A stretch of DNA of 51,660 nucleotides. Source: an uncultured Pseudomonadales bacterium. GTDB taxonomy: Bacteria; Pseudomonadota; Gammaproteobacteria; Pseudomonadales; Porticoccaceae. Within the stretch, counting starts at the first letter, position 1; every line of letters starts with the position of its first letter. A model generated the notes under the pieces. It was given only the letters and a program-made list of their open reading frames with translations. It had not been told where the DNA came from and made no database searches. The position numbers and the translations under genes were made by a program. Below are positions 1 through 8,283 of the stretch, in pieces. The stretch lies in assembly GCA_943787675.1 (NCBI GenBank), contig CALSNK010000022.1, forward strand, positions 1 to 51,660, in the 5' to 3' direction.

Positions 1-848
1 CCGGCTATGGTGAAACTGCGCTGAATGCGAGACTTGAGTGTAATGACAGGGTTTGCCTGATCTGAATCCAGCAATGCCTGCATGGCATTGCCAACAACAT
101 TTAAAACGGCCTGAACCAGCTGTTCGCGATCACCCTCAAACTCCGGAATACTGGGATCATAGTCACGAACAAAACGTAGCTTACCCTGCACTTCCGCTTC
201 GATAAGCGCGGCGACATGCTCAGTAACTTCATGAATATTGATAGGCTCAAATCGAGGCAAATGATTGGGACCCAGCAGGCGATCGACCAGATTGCGCAAA
301 CGATCTGTTTCGGTGATGATAATCTGGCACAGCTCGCGAGTTTCCCCGTCGATGCCACTCTCGGCCATCTCTTGACCTAACAGCTGTGCTGCACCACGAA
401 TGCCACCCAGAGGATTTTTGATTTCATGGGCCAAGCCGCGGATTAGACTCTTCGAGGTGTCATGGACCGACAGTAATGCCTCGTCGCGGTTAATTTTCAA
501 AAAACGGTCAATGGGCTGCATTTCCATCAGCAACATAGTCCTGGAACTCATATCCACAGGCGTAACCGTGTAATCAACCTGAGCAGACTCAGACGGAGAC
601 AGGCGCAAATACTCGTGCCGACGAATATGGGGATGACCCGTTTCCAGAGCATTACGTAATGTCTGCGAGGATAAATCGCCGTCTGAGAACAGTTCGCTGG
701 CGATGGTGCCAAGTAACTTTTGACTACTCGTTTGCAACAGTGCCTCTGCCGCCGGATTTATATAGTCGATCGACAGTTCCGCATCCAGTAACAACACTGC
801 GGTATTTAGATTGTCGAGTAACAGTCTGTGTAATTGATTCGAGGTCAT
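1..848 (-). CDS. glnL: Nitrogen regulation sensor histidine kinase NtrB (partial, C-terminus off window)
   Basis: This is the cytoplasmic kinase/phosphatase that phosphorylates NtrC under nitrogen limitation and is itself controlled by PII. I translated 282 residues from the ATG at 848. A PAS domain covers roughly residues 5-110. The H-box reads GLAHEIKNPLGG with the phospho-acceptor at His141 (E. coli NtrB His139), and an N-box (LNVVGNAMQ) begins the ATPase domain near residue 250. The frame is open to the window edge, so the G-boxes and probably ntrC lie beyond base 1. No good Shine-Dalgarno precedes the ATG, but no other start fits the family length as well. A sigma-54 promoter and an NtrC-type palindrome lie directly upstream, so autoregulation is likely. 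Identity is secure. Confidence 0.95.
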   Translation of the reverse strand, partial: MTSNQLHRLLLDNLNTAVLLLDAELSIDYINPAAEALLQTSSQKLLGTIASELFSDGDLSSQTLRNALETGHPHIRRHEYLRLSPSESAQVDYTVTPVDMSSRTMLLMEMQPIDRFLKINRDEALLSVHDTSKSLIRGLAHEIKNPLGGIRGAAQLLGQEMAESGIDGETRELCQIIITETDRLRNLVDRLLGPNHLPRFEPINIHEVTEHVAALIEAEVQGKLRFVRDYDPSIPEFEGDREQLVQAVLNVVGNAMQALLDSDQANPVITLKSRIQRSFTIA

Positions 849-901
849 AAACGCTTTATTCGGTAAATGGTCTTTTGTCGGCTTGCCCTTCCCTCTGTAC
901 T

Positions 902-917
902 TGCAATAAGCAAGCCA
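902..917 (-). promoter_or_regulatory. Putative sigma-54 promoter of glnL
   Basis: Read on the minus strand the sequence is TGGCTTGCTTATTGCA. The invariant GG (-24) and GC (-12) are separated by exactly 10 bases and the -12 element is TTGCA, close to the consensus TGGCACG-N4-TTGCA. The inferred start near 891 gives a leader of about 43 nt before the glnL ATG. The NtrC-type palindrome centred at 1020 lies about 130 bp upstream, normal enhancer spacing. Confidence 0.72.
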
Positions 918-1011
918 AGACAGGGGATTAAATCGATCTACTAAATAGTAGCGCTGCATCGCAGTAGCCATGGCTATCCTAGCCTGAGGAAGGCGTTACA
1001 GTAGAGGAGTA

Positions 1012-1028
1012 TGCACCATTATGGTGCG
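1012..1028. promoter_or_regulatory. NtrC enhancer-type site upstream of glnL
   Basis: The bases TGCACCATTATGGTGCG include a perfect 15-bp palindrome (1013-1027) matching the NtrC consensus TGCACCA-N3-TGGTGCA except at the last position. It lies in the DUF4124-glnL gap, about 130 bp upstream of the start predicted from the sigma-54 promoter at 902-917. Only one strong site is visible here, against two upstream of glnA. Confidence 0.8.
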
Positions 1029-1080
1029 CTTGTATCTAGATAGGAAATAGCGCAGTTTTCCGAACATTGAAAGGGCGTAA

Positions 1081-1626
1081 TTATTTGCGTTTGAAGTTGC
1101 GTTTCACATGGACCTTAACGGGAGCGATGGAGATTAACGGCCTACCACCGGCATCGAAAACTCTGGCCCCTAGGCTGTGGGTACCGCGCTCAACATTATC
1201 AATTGTGTGGGCCACAGCGGCTATTGCAGACCCCTGCGGCACGCCATCGAGTAAAAACTGAACAGTATGGCCCGGCTGTAACTGCGGGCTCAGTGCTATC
1301 TGGATAAGAAGACTGGTTTGACTGTGGGGAATAATCCCGTCGTTTTCCGGAGAGAGAATAATGCCACGACTGTATCCTGCAAAGGCCTGCTCCTGCGCAG
1401 GGTCTTCCAGCTCATCGTCAATAGGTGCGGTTAATGCAGGCATCTTATTCAGCGGCGGTAGCTTTTCAAAAACGACCGTATCTGGATCAGCGTCTGGTCG
1501 GTCGGTGTACGTGATGTTGCCGTCTTGGTCGACAACTTTATAGACATCGGCAAATAGGGCTGTGCTAACGAAGGTGGCCACGGCCACTAACAGCAGGCAA
1601 TAAATAGTCTGGTGAAATATTCTCAT
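1081..1626 (-). CDS. DUF4124 domain-containing periplasmic protein
   Basis: This 181-aa protein begins with a signal peptide (basic MRIFHQ, hydrophobic stretch to about residue 25, cleavage near ALFA-DV). A DUF4124 segment follows at about 27-55, with its typical pattern of Tyr-Lys-x-Val-Asp-x-x-Gly and TYTDRP. Residues about 90-181 look like a beta-rich Ig-like domain (VQFLLDGVP, GTHSLGARVFD) ending in a basic tail. DUF4124 genes often lie between glnA and ntrB in gammaproteobacteria, as here. No function is established; an envelope role is inferred from the signal peptide. A terminator separates it from glnA, so it may be expressed by read-through or from its own promoter. Confidence 0.85.
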   Translation of the reverse strand: MRIFHQTIYCLLLVAVATFVSTALFADVYKVVDQDGNITYTDRPDADPDTVVFEKLPPLNKMPALTAPIDDELEDPAQEQAFAGYSRGIILSPENDGIIPHSQTSLLIQIALSPQLQPGHTVQFLLDGVPQGSAIAAVAHTIDNVERGTHSLGARVFDAGGRPLISIAPVKVHVKRNFKRK

Positions 1627-1654
1627 AATTAAAGACTAGACGTTTTTTCGGCAA

Positions 1655-1687
1655 AGAAAAAGCCCGCCATTCAAAGAATGACGGGCC
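1655..1687 (-). terminator. Rho-independent terminator after glnA
   Basis: An 11-bp stem (1662-1672 with 1676-1686, one G-U pair in the minus-strand RNA) closes a 3-nt loop. On the minus strand it is followed by a TTTTTC tract (1656-1661). It sits 43 bp beyond the glnA stop, so it should end most glnA transcripts before the DUF4124 gene. Confidence 0.85.
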
Positions 1688-1729
1688 TGTTCGATTTTAC
1701 GCTAGCAGCTAATTAGCCAGTAACGCGCT

Positions 1730-3136
1730 CTAGCAGCTGTAGTACAAATCGAACTCAACCGGGTGAGTGGTGTGCTCAACGCGGTAAACTTCTTCCATCT
1801 TAAGTTCGATATAAGCATCGATCATATCGTCTGTAAATACGCCACCAGCCGTCAGGTATTCACGATCAGAGTCCAGTGCATCCAGCGCTTCGCGCAGGCT
1901 GCCAGCAACCTGAGGAATAGCCGCGGCTTCTTCAGCAGGTAGATCATAAAGATCTTTGTCCGCTGCATCGCCAGGGTGCATCTTGTGCTTAATACCGTCC
2001 AGACCCGCCATCAACATTGAGGCAAACATTAGGTATGGGTTAGCCGTTGGATCACCAAAGCGCACTTCTACGCGCTTGCCACGTGGGCTAGCAACGTATG
2101 GGATACGGATCGCAGCAGAACGGTTACGGGCTGAATAAGCCAGCATTACCGGCGCTTCAAAACCTGGTATCAAACGTTTGTAAGAGTTAGTAGCCGCGTT
2201 GGCAAAGGCGTTAAGTGACTTAGCGTGCTTAATGATGCCACCGATATAGTACAGAGCAGTTTCGCTCAGGCCTGCATAGGCGTCGCCAGCAAACTGGTTT
2301 TCGCCGTCTTTAGCGAAAGACATATGAACGTGCATACCAGAACCGTTATCACCAACAATTGGCTTGGGCATAAAGGTCGCAGTCTTGCCATAGGCATGAG
2401 CAACATTATGTACGCAGTACTTAAGGATCTGAACCTGGTCAGCTTTCTTAACCAATGTGTCAAAACGTACGCCGATTTCACACTGGCCAGCTGTACCCAC
2501 TTCGTGGTGATGAACTTCGATATCTAAGCCCATCTGCTCCATCGCGCCACACATAGCAGCACGCAGATCGTGCAGGCTATCGACGGGTGGTACGGGAAAG
2601 TATCCGCCTTTAACGCCAGGACGGTGACCCATGTTGCCATCGGGTAAGTCCTTGCCAGACGACCATGCTGCTTCGTCAGAATTAATTTTGTAGAAAGCGC
2701 CGCTCATGTCGACACCCCATTTGATGTCGTCAAATACGAAAAACTCTGGCTCTGGGCCAAAGTAAGCAGTATCGCCTAAACCAGTGGTATTCAAATATTG
2801 CTCAGCACGCAGAGCGATGGAGCGAGGATCGCGCTCATAACCTTGCATAGTAGATGGCTCAACGATGCCACAGCGAACAATAATTGTTGGCTCATCGGTA
2901 AAGGGATCCAGTACCGCTGTGCTGTCGTCAGGCATAAGGATCATGTCGGATTCGTTAATGCCCTTCCAACCGGCGATAGACGAGCCATCAAACATTTTGC
3001 CTTCAGTGAAAAAGTCATCACCAACTTCACCAATGGGAATAGAAACGTGCTGTTCCTTGCCCTTTGTGTCAGTAAATCGAAGGTCAACCCAACGAGCTTC
3101 GCTATCTTTGATCAGATTAAGAGTCTTCTCAGACAT
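1730..3136 (-). CDS. glnA: Glutamine synthetase type I
   Basis: The enzyme makes glutamine from glutamate, ammonia and ATP as a cytoplasmic dodecamer. The 468-aa product matches E. coli GlnA (469). Family motifs include FDGSSI near residue 50, GPEPEFF near 130, the [10 protein letters not shown] metal/ammonium region, GSGMHVH and NRSAAIRIP. The adenylylation site DLYDLP is present near residue 397, so GlnE, also in this window, can regulate it. I chose the ATG at 3136 because GGAGG lies 5 nt upstream. An in-frame ATG at 3148 would add four residues and lose that site. A sigma-54 promoter (3241-3257) and two NtrC-type sites lie upstream. Confidence 0.98.
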   Translation of the reverse strand: MSEKTLNLIKDSEARWVDLRFTDTKGKEQHVSIPIGEVGDDFFTEGKMFDGSSIAGWKGINESDMILMPDDSTAVLDPFTDEPTIIVRCGIVEPSTMQGYERDPRSIALRAEQYLNTTGLGDTAYFGPEPEFFVFDDIKWGVDMSGAFYKINSDEAAWSSGKDLPDGNMGHRPGVKGGYFPVPPVDSLHDLRAAMCGAMEQMGLDIEVHHHEVGTAGQCEIGVRFDTLVKKADQVQILKYCVHNVAHAYGKTATFMPKPIVGDNGSGMHVHMSFAKDGENQFAGDAYAGLSETALYYIGGIIKHAKSLNAFANAATNSYKRLIPGFEAPVMLAYSARNRSAAIRIPYVASPRGKRVEVRFGDPTANPYLMFASMLMAGLDGIKHKMHPGDAADKDLYDLPAEEAAAIPQVAGSLREALDALDSDREYLTAGGVFTDDMIDAYIELKMEEVYRVEHTTHPVEFDLYYSC

Positions 3137-3240
3137 TGTATCCTCCACTAAGGAATCATTTAATGCTTTGATAAACAGTCAGTCGGCGCATCGAAACCGG
3201 TCTGACCTAACTAAAATTATTTTGTTTCACCCAGAAATAT

Positions 3241-3257
3241 AGCAATTGTCATGCCAA
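3241..3257 (-). promoter_or_regulatory. Sigma-54 promoter of glnA
   Basis: On the minus strand the sequence TGGCATGACAATTGCT has GG and GC 10 bases apart and an almost consensus -12 element. Transcription should start near 3230, giving a leader of about 90 nt before the glnA ATG. Two NtrC-type sites lie about 140 and 170 bp upstream of that start, the arrangement of E. coli glnAp2. Confidence 0.8.
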
Positions 3258-3361
3258 TGATCTGAGGCAAAGCTGGCAATTCTAAATGCCGCCATTTCCC
3301 CGTTATATCAGGGCTCGCTGCTCTACATGAGATGTCACAATGTAAATGGCAGATCACAGGC

Positions 3362-3376
3362 GCACCATAATGGTGC
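3362..3376. promoter_or_regulatory. NtrC site 1 upstream of glnA
   Basis: GCACCATAATGGTGC is a perfect 7-1-7 palindrome matching the NtrC consensus. Its centre (3369) is exactly 30 bp from that of the second site, about three helical turns, which would place both NtrC dimers on the same DNA face. Confidence 0.85.
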
Positions 3377-3391
3377 TGCTCGATTAATATC

Positions 3392-3406
3392 GCACCATTT
3401 TTGTGC
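3392..3406. promoter_or_regulatory. NtrC site 2 upstream of glnA
   Basis: GCACCATTTTTGTGC matches the NtrC consensus with one mismatch in the right half. It is the glnA-distal member of the pair, centred about 170 bp upstream of the inferred sigma-54 start. Confidence 0.75.
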
Positions 3407-3445
3407 ATGCATGGGTTGAAATAGGTTTATTCTTATTCTGCCGAG

Positions 3446-3451
3446 TATAAT
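3446..3451 (+). promoter_or_regulatory. Possible -10 element for the rhodanese gene
   Basis: A perfect TATAAT lies about 45 bp upstream of a purine-rich ACGGAGAAAG (3494-3503). TTGAAA at 3416-3421 is too far away (24-bp spacing) and no better -35 is visible, so this is tentative. Confidence 0.3.
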
Positions 3452-3553
3452 GCCCACCTAACGCGAGCCTGTCACCTTTTCCCACTATTTTGTACGGAGA
3501 AAGCCCCTATCTGCCCCTCGAAGCCAAACAGTCCAAGCACCGAAATTAAAACT

Positions 3554-3808
3554 GTGTCCGTGCCAGGGGCCGGCGACATTATTATTGATATTCGTCACCC
3601 GGCGGAAGCAGATGCAAAACCATTAGCCGGCGGAGACAGTAAAATTATCGTACTGCCGTTTTTTAATCTGGAACAGCAGCTGGGGCAGCTGGATAAAAAC
3701 ACCTGCTATTTGCTGTATTGCGAAAAGGGCATTATGAGCCGCCTGCAGGCACTGCTAATGCGGGAAAAGGGCTTCAATCTGGTTGGCATTTTCAGCATCA
3801 AAACCTAG
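3554..3808 (+). CDS. Rhodanese-only ThiI-like protein (C-terminal domain of ThiI)
   Basis: The product matches only the last ~100 residues of ThiI: IDIRHP, an LPFFNLEQQ segment, then LLYCEKGIMSRLQ carrying the persulfide cysteine (E. coli ThiI Cys456 position). The THUMP and PP-loop AANH domains that make 4-thiouridine in tRNA are absent, since glnA's promoter begins immediately upstream. The gene sits between glnA and typA, the place of full thiI in Pseudomonas, so it appears to be the reduced native locus. The start is uncertain. GTG 3554 has no ribosome site, while the frame is open back to 3425 and similarity seems to begin near 3539. The ribosome-site-like ACGGAGAAAG (3494-3503) faces an in-frame ATC (3509) rather than ATG. 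A rhodanese domain alone can support thiamine thiazole synthesis in Salmonella; otherwise this is a decaying remnant. Confidence 0.75.
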   Translation: MSVPGAGDIIIDIRHPAEADAKPLAGGDSKIIVLPFFNLEQQLGQLDKNTCYLLYCEKGIMSRLQALLMREKGFNLVGIFSIKT

Positions 3809-3946
3809 GTAAACTCCTAAAATCGGGCGCTAAATGGGTGCTTCATCACAGTATTATGTTGAATCATGCCCATTTTTGGGTATTAGCGACTATATTTAGG
3901 TATCGAGAATTGAGTTACGTTAAAAATCAGCCGCGGGACGCAGCCG

Positions 3947-6302
3947 ATGACCAAAGTAGATGCGGATACTGTAGAGGGCATGGACGCCAAGGCGACCGGT
4001 TTTGTCTCTCCGTATCCGTCGTTAAGCATTGAACTGAAGCAACAAAATGTCGCCAACCTGAAGCCCGGGTTGGCGATTTCTGTGGTTGGCGGGATTATGC
4101 TGCTGCTAGTGACCCGCCAGCACGTCCCCGCTGAGTTTGCATGGGGCTGGCTGGCTGGCCTCTGCCTGTCTAGCCTGGCGCTCTGGTTATGGCTCAGCCA
4201 GCAACAGCCGGCAGGCCCTGTGGTCACCGCAGCAGGGATTGTCTGCGGCTATATTTTGGGGTCTCGCTGGACGCCCTGTTTCATTGTCCCTCGACCAACT
4301 CGAAAACGCTCTGCTGGTGGCCGCTATTATTGTTGCGTTGACCACCGCATGGCCGACCCTGTATATCCAAACCGATCTGTTTAGACATCTGTTTTTACTG
4401 GCGATCTACATCCCGCTAACAGCCAGCCTATGCATTCATTTCCCTGCCTCGAGCCTGGCTTTTTTTGGGGTGCTCTGCATTGTTTATATCGCGCTCGACA
4501 GAGCCTGCGTGGCCTATCGTCGCGGGTTTATTGACAGAGCCCTGAGCAAAAAACGGGCCGAAGATGACAGCCAGCAGGTTGTTACCACCAGCAAAAAAAT
4601 CACCAGCCTAATTGAACAAACCCCCCTGGGGTTTATTGAATGGAATGAACATCGGGAAATTATTGGCTGGAATCCCGCTGCCACCGCTATTTTTGGTTTC
4701 ACCAAACCGGAGGTTGTGGGCCGTACCACAGACTTTCTGTTTGAAGATAAAAAAACCTTTCTAATGCAGCAGGCCGAACATGACCTATTTCTGTTTGGTA
4801 AGGACTTTTCTGGCACCGCCGAAAATATCACTAAGGACAGTACCCGCATTATCTGCGAATGGAATGAAACACCCCTCTTTGATGATAATATGAATGTTAT
4901 CGGGGCCGCGTCGTTTGTGGAGGATGTCACCGACCGTGTAAAAATGCAGTCAAGGATTAAGCAGCAGGCGTATTTTGATCCCCTTACTGGCCTGCCCAAT
5001 CGGCATCGTCTGATGGAAGAATTAAACCGGGTTATTTCTCTGGCTCAGCGCACCAAAAACTTTTGCTCGTTGCTATTTATCGACCTAGACCATTTTAAAG
5101 AGATCAATGACAGCCGCGGCCATCATTACGGTGATCTGGCGCTCACTCTATTTGCTCAGCGCCTGCGCAAGGTTATTCGTACCCAGGAAACTGTGGCGCG
5201 GCTGGGTGGTGACGAGTTTGTTGTGCTCCTTGAAAGACTCGGCACCGAGGGGGAGGCAGCGCGCCTGCAAATCGCTCAGGTCGCAGAAAAAATTATCGAT
5301 GCTGCCAGCGAGCCCTTTGTGATTAAGGGCGAACAGTTTCAGATTAGCTGCAGTATCGGCATCGTCTTTTTTAACGACGGCACCGCCGACGGCAAAACTA
5401 TTTTGGAGCAAGCAGATCACGCCCTGTACACCATCAAGCGGGAGGGCAAATCCAACTACTACTTCCATGACCGCAAACTCTCTTCGGCCATGCAAAAACA
5501 GATGGAGCTGCTCGAGAGACTCAGAGACGAATCAAGAGCAGAATCCTTTGTGCCCTTTTACCAGCCCATACTCGACAGCAAAACCAACTTAATTAACGGT
5601 CTGCAGGTGTTCCTGCGCTGGCAAAAACCCAATGGCGACATTGTTGACGCTCATGAATTTATTCAGGTGCTGGAATCAGGCTCCATGATTGTGGATATCT
5701 CCCTGTCGCTGATCGACCAGGTCTGCAAGCAGGTTAACCTATGGCGCGGTCAGGGTCTTTGGCAGGATCAGCAACGCATTTACTTCACCCTGAGTCTGCG
5801 TGAACTAGAGCACCCTTCATTTGTGGCCCAGGTACAAGAAATTATGCGCCGCCATGACATTAAGCCCAATGTATTTATGTTTGGCTTGCACACCGAAAAT
5901 CTCGACAAATTAAACGCATCATTGCAATTACAGCTCAATCGCCTCAATGAAATTGGTTGCGGCCTAATAATCGATAATGTCGGTTATCAGAGTCTGCCAT
6001 TGCAAAAACTGCGCGAACTGCAGATAGACACCATAAGAATATCCCATCGTCTAATGGCGGAGACCGATGAAGTTGAAAGTTCATGGAATCTAGTCAAAGG
6101 GCTGATAGAACTCACTAAATCCGTGGGCTTGGACTGTATTGCACCCTGCATCGAAGACCCGCATATTCATCATTTACTGCTGGATATCGGCTGCCAATTA
6201 CTGCAGGGAAACCTGATTGCACCCCCCTCGCCACCGACGTCAATCACTCGAATGCTGATCGAGCGGAATTCATCGACTGAGGAAGAAGTCTCCTCTCAGT
6301 GA
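3947..6302 (+). CDS. Membrane PAS-GGDEF-degenerate EAL protein (one frameshift)
   Basis: Two overlapping frames join into one protein of about 784 aa if one G is removed from TTTTGGGG (4254-4261); the joint then reads GYILGLAGRPVSLSLD. Hydrophobic segments fill residues ~35-190. A PAS domain starts near 222 and GGDEF lies at 420-424 (ARLGGDEFVV), so diguanylate cyclase activity is possible. The inhibitory RxxD site is replaced by RTQE. The C-terminal EAL-like domain has lost its motifs: the EAL position reads LQVFLRW (~551) and the DDFG loop reads DNVG. It is therefore probably a c-di-GMP or partner sensor rather than a phosphodiesterase. The start at 3947 has a weak ribosome site. The frameshift may be a sequencing error. 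Confidence 0.85.
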
Positions 6303-6333
6303 AATGAACGGTAGTAGTTTCGCCGGATTCTCG

Positions 6334-6339
6334 TATAAT
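6334..6339 (+). promoter_or_regulatory. Probable -10 element of typA
   Basis: A perfect TATAAT lies 31 bp before the typA ATG, in the 67-bp gap after the GGDEF/EAL gene. No convincing -35 hexamer is visible 16-18 bp upstream. Confidence 0.45.
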
Positions 6340-6369
6340 CGCGGCTTTTTGCGCCTACTGGTATCTCTA

Positions 6370-8181
6370 ATGTCCATTGAAAACTTGCGAAACATCGCGA
6401 TCATTGCCCACGTCGACCACGGTAAGACTACGTTAGTTGATAAACTTCTGAGTCAATCAGGAACTCTCGACCGTAAAGACGTTGGTTCTGAGCGACTAAT
6501 GGACTCCAACGATCAGGAAAAAGAACGTGGTATTACCATTTTGGCGAAGAACACTGCCATCAAATGGAATGACTACCGCATCAATATCGTGGACACCCCA
6601 GGTCACGCCGATTTCGGTGGTGAGGTAGAACGCGTTCTATCCATGGTTGACTCCGTACTCCTGCTGGTTGATGCCGTTGACGGCCCTATGCCCCAGACTC
6701 GCTTTGTAACCTCTAAGGCGTTTGAGCAGGGCTTGCGTCCGATTGTTGTTATCAATAAGGTTGACCGTCCAGGTGCTCGCCCAGATTGGGTTATGGATCA
6801 GGTATTTGAACTCTTTGATGGCCTTGGTGCTACCGATGAGCAGCTCGACTTCCCTGTTATCTATGCCTCGGCCCTAAACGGTATTGCTGGCACCGATCTC
6901 GACAATATGGCAGAGGATATGACTCCGCTGTATGAAATGATTGTCGCAGACGTTCCCGCCCCTCAGGTTGACAGCGACGGTCCATTCCAAATGCAAATTT
7001 CAGCACTGGCCTATGACCCCTATGTGGGCGTTATCGGTGTTGGCCGAATTACTCGTGGCACACTTAAGCCAGGCCAGCAGGTTGTTATCAAGTCTTCTGA
7101 CGACAATGAACGTAAAGGCAAGGTACTTAACGTAAAAGGCTATTTAGGTCTTGAGCAGGTAGAGACAGCACTCGCCGAAGCGGGCGATATCGTCTGTATC
7201 AATGGCATTGACGGCCTGGGTATCTCAGATACTCTCTGCGATCCAGATCATGTGGAAGCGCTCCCAGCCCTTAGCGTTGATGAGCCAACAGTAAGCATGA
7301 CCTTTATTGTTAACAACTCGCCGTTCGCAGGACTGGAAGGCAAGTACGTTACCACTAGAAATATTAAAGACCGTCTCGACCAAGAGCTTATTCACAACGT
7401 TGCTCTCCGCGTTAAGCCAGGTGATACGCCGGACAAGTTTATTGTCTCTGGCCGTGGTGAGCTTCACCTGTCGGTACTGATTGAAACCATGCGTCGCGAA
7501 GGCTTCGAAATGGGTGTTTCGCGCCCTGAAGTTGTGACCAAGATGGTTGATGGCAAGTTACAGGAACCCTACGAGCAGGTTGTTATTGATGTTGAAGACC
7601 AGCATCAGGGTTCTGTTATGGAAGAGTTGGGCCAGCGTAAAGCAGAGCTGACCAATATGGAGCCAGACGGCAAAGGACGTGTGCGTTTACAGTTCAGCAT
7701 GCCTTCACGTGGTCTGATCGGCTTCCGCGGTACTTTCCTGACCCTGACCTCCGGTTCAGGCATTATGACCAGCATCTTTGACAGGTACGGCCCGATTAAA
7801 GAAGGCGAGCGACACAGTCGTCAAAACGGCGCCCTAGTGAGCATGGTTAAAGGTAAAACTGCCGCTTTCGCACTGTTTAATATTCAGGCTCGTGGTCGTT
7901 TGTTCCTCGGCCATGCGGTTGATGTTTACGAAGGTCAGATTGTCGGCATTCACTCTCGGTCTAACGACCTGGTGGTTAACCCCATTAAAGGCAAGCAGCT
8001 GACCAACGTTCGCGCCTCGGGAACCGACGAAGCACTGACACTGGTACCGCCTATTAAGCACACGCTTGAACAGGCGTTAGAGTTTATTGAAGACGATGAG
8101 CTGGTAGAAGTAACACCCGTTAGTATTCGTCTGCGCAAGAAGCATCTGACAGAGAACGCTCGTAAACGAGCACCTAAGTAA
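6370..8181 (+). CDS. typA: Translational GTPase TypA/BipA
   Basis: A ribosome-associated GTPase that helps 50S assembly and stress or cold adaptation. The 603-aa protein shows the P-loop HVDHGKTT near residue 16, the switch-I region [21 protein letters not shown] and NKVDR. The EF-G-like domains and the BipA-specific C-terminal domain ([25 protein letters not shown]) follow. I start at ATG 6370 because [11 protein letters not shown] is the family N-terminus. An upstream in-frame ATG at 6304 would add 22 unrelated residues and would precede the TATAAT. It lies near glnA as in E. coli and Pseudomonas. Confidence 0.98.
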   Translation: MSIENLRNIAIIAHVDHGKTTLVDKLLSQSGTLDRKDVGSERLMDSNDQEKERGITILAKNTAIKWNDYRINIVDTPGHADFGGEVERVLSMVDSVLLLVDAVDGPMPQTRFVTSKAFEQGLRPIVVINKVDRPGARPDWVMDQVFELFDGLGATDEQLDFPVIYASALNGIAGTDLDNMAEDMTPLYEMIVADVPAPQVDSDGPFQMQISALAYDPYVGVIGVGRITRGTLKPGQQVVIKSSDDNERKGKVLNVKGYLGLEQVETALAEAGDIVCINGIDGLGISDTLCDPDHVEALPALSVDEPTVSMTFIVNNSPFAGLEGKYVTTRNIKDRLDQELIHNVALRVKPGDTPDKFIVSGRGELHLSVLIETMRREGFEMGVSRPEVVTKMVDGKLQEPYEQVVIDVEDQHQGSVMEELGQRKAELTNMEPDGKGRVRLQFSMPSRGLIGFRGTFLTLTSGSGIMTSIFDRYGPIKEGERHSRQNGALVSMVKGKTAAFALFNIQARGRLFLGHAVDVYEGQIVGIHSRSNDLVVNPIKGKQLTNVRASGTDEALTLVPPIKHTLEQALEFIEDDELVEVTPVSIRLRKKHLTENARKRAPK

Positions 8182-8197
8182 GGCAACAGGCAGTAAT

Positions 8198-8220
8198 CGC
8201 CAGATAAGGAATATCTGGCG
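8198..8220. repeat. Perfect 9-bp hairpin after typA
   Basis: CGCCAGATA and TATCTGGCG flank a 5-nt loop, 17 bp beyond the typA stop. No T-tract follows on either strand, so it may stabilise the mRNA 3' end or be an intrinsically weak terminator. Confidence 0.4.
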
Positions 8221-8283
8221 AAACTTCGATTTAGTGATACATTTGATCTAATATAATAGTGAATAATGTCTCCAAGGCGCAGT

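Noticed and set aside
2225..2527. Plus-strand frames inside glnA and similar long antisense frames elsewhere
   Set aside because: They are shadows of strongly conserved genes on the other strand and have no start signals.
3217..3408. Minus-strand 63-aa open frame upstream of glnA
   Set aside because: It overlaps the sigma-54 promoter and NtrC sites and has no ribosome site; a chance frame.
3416..3451. TTGAAA/TATAAT as a full sigma-70 promoter
   Set aside because: The spacing is 24 bp, too long; only the -10 hexamer is kept as tentative.
4137..4384. Programmed ribosomal frameshift in the GGDEF/EAL gene
   Set aside because: The site is a simple G run with no stimulatory structure seen, and other genes in the window show similar indels, so error or mutation is simpler.
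8198..8220. Hairpin after typA as a rho-independent terminator
   Set aside because: The stem is perfect but no T-tract follows on either strand; listed only as a repeat.
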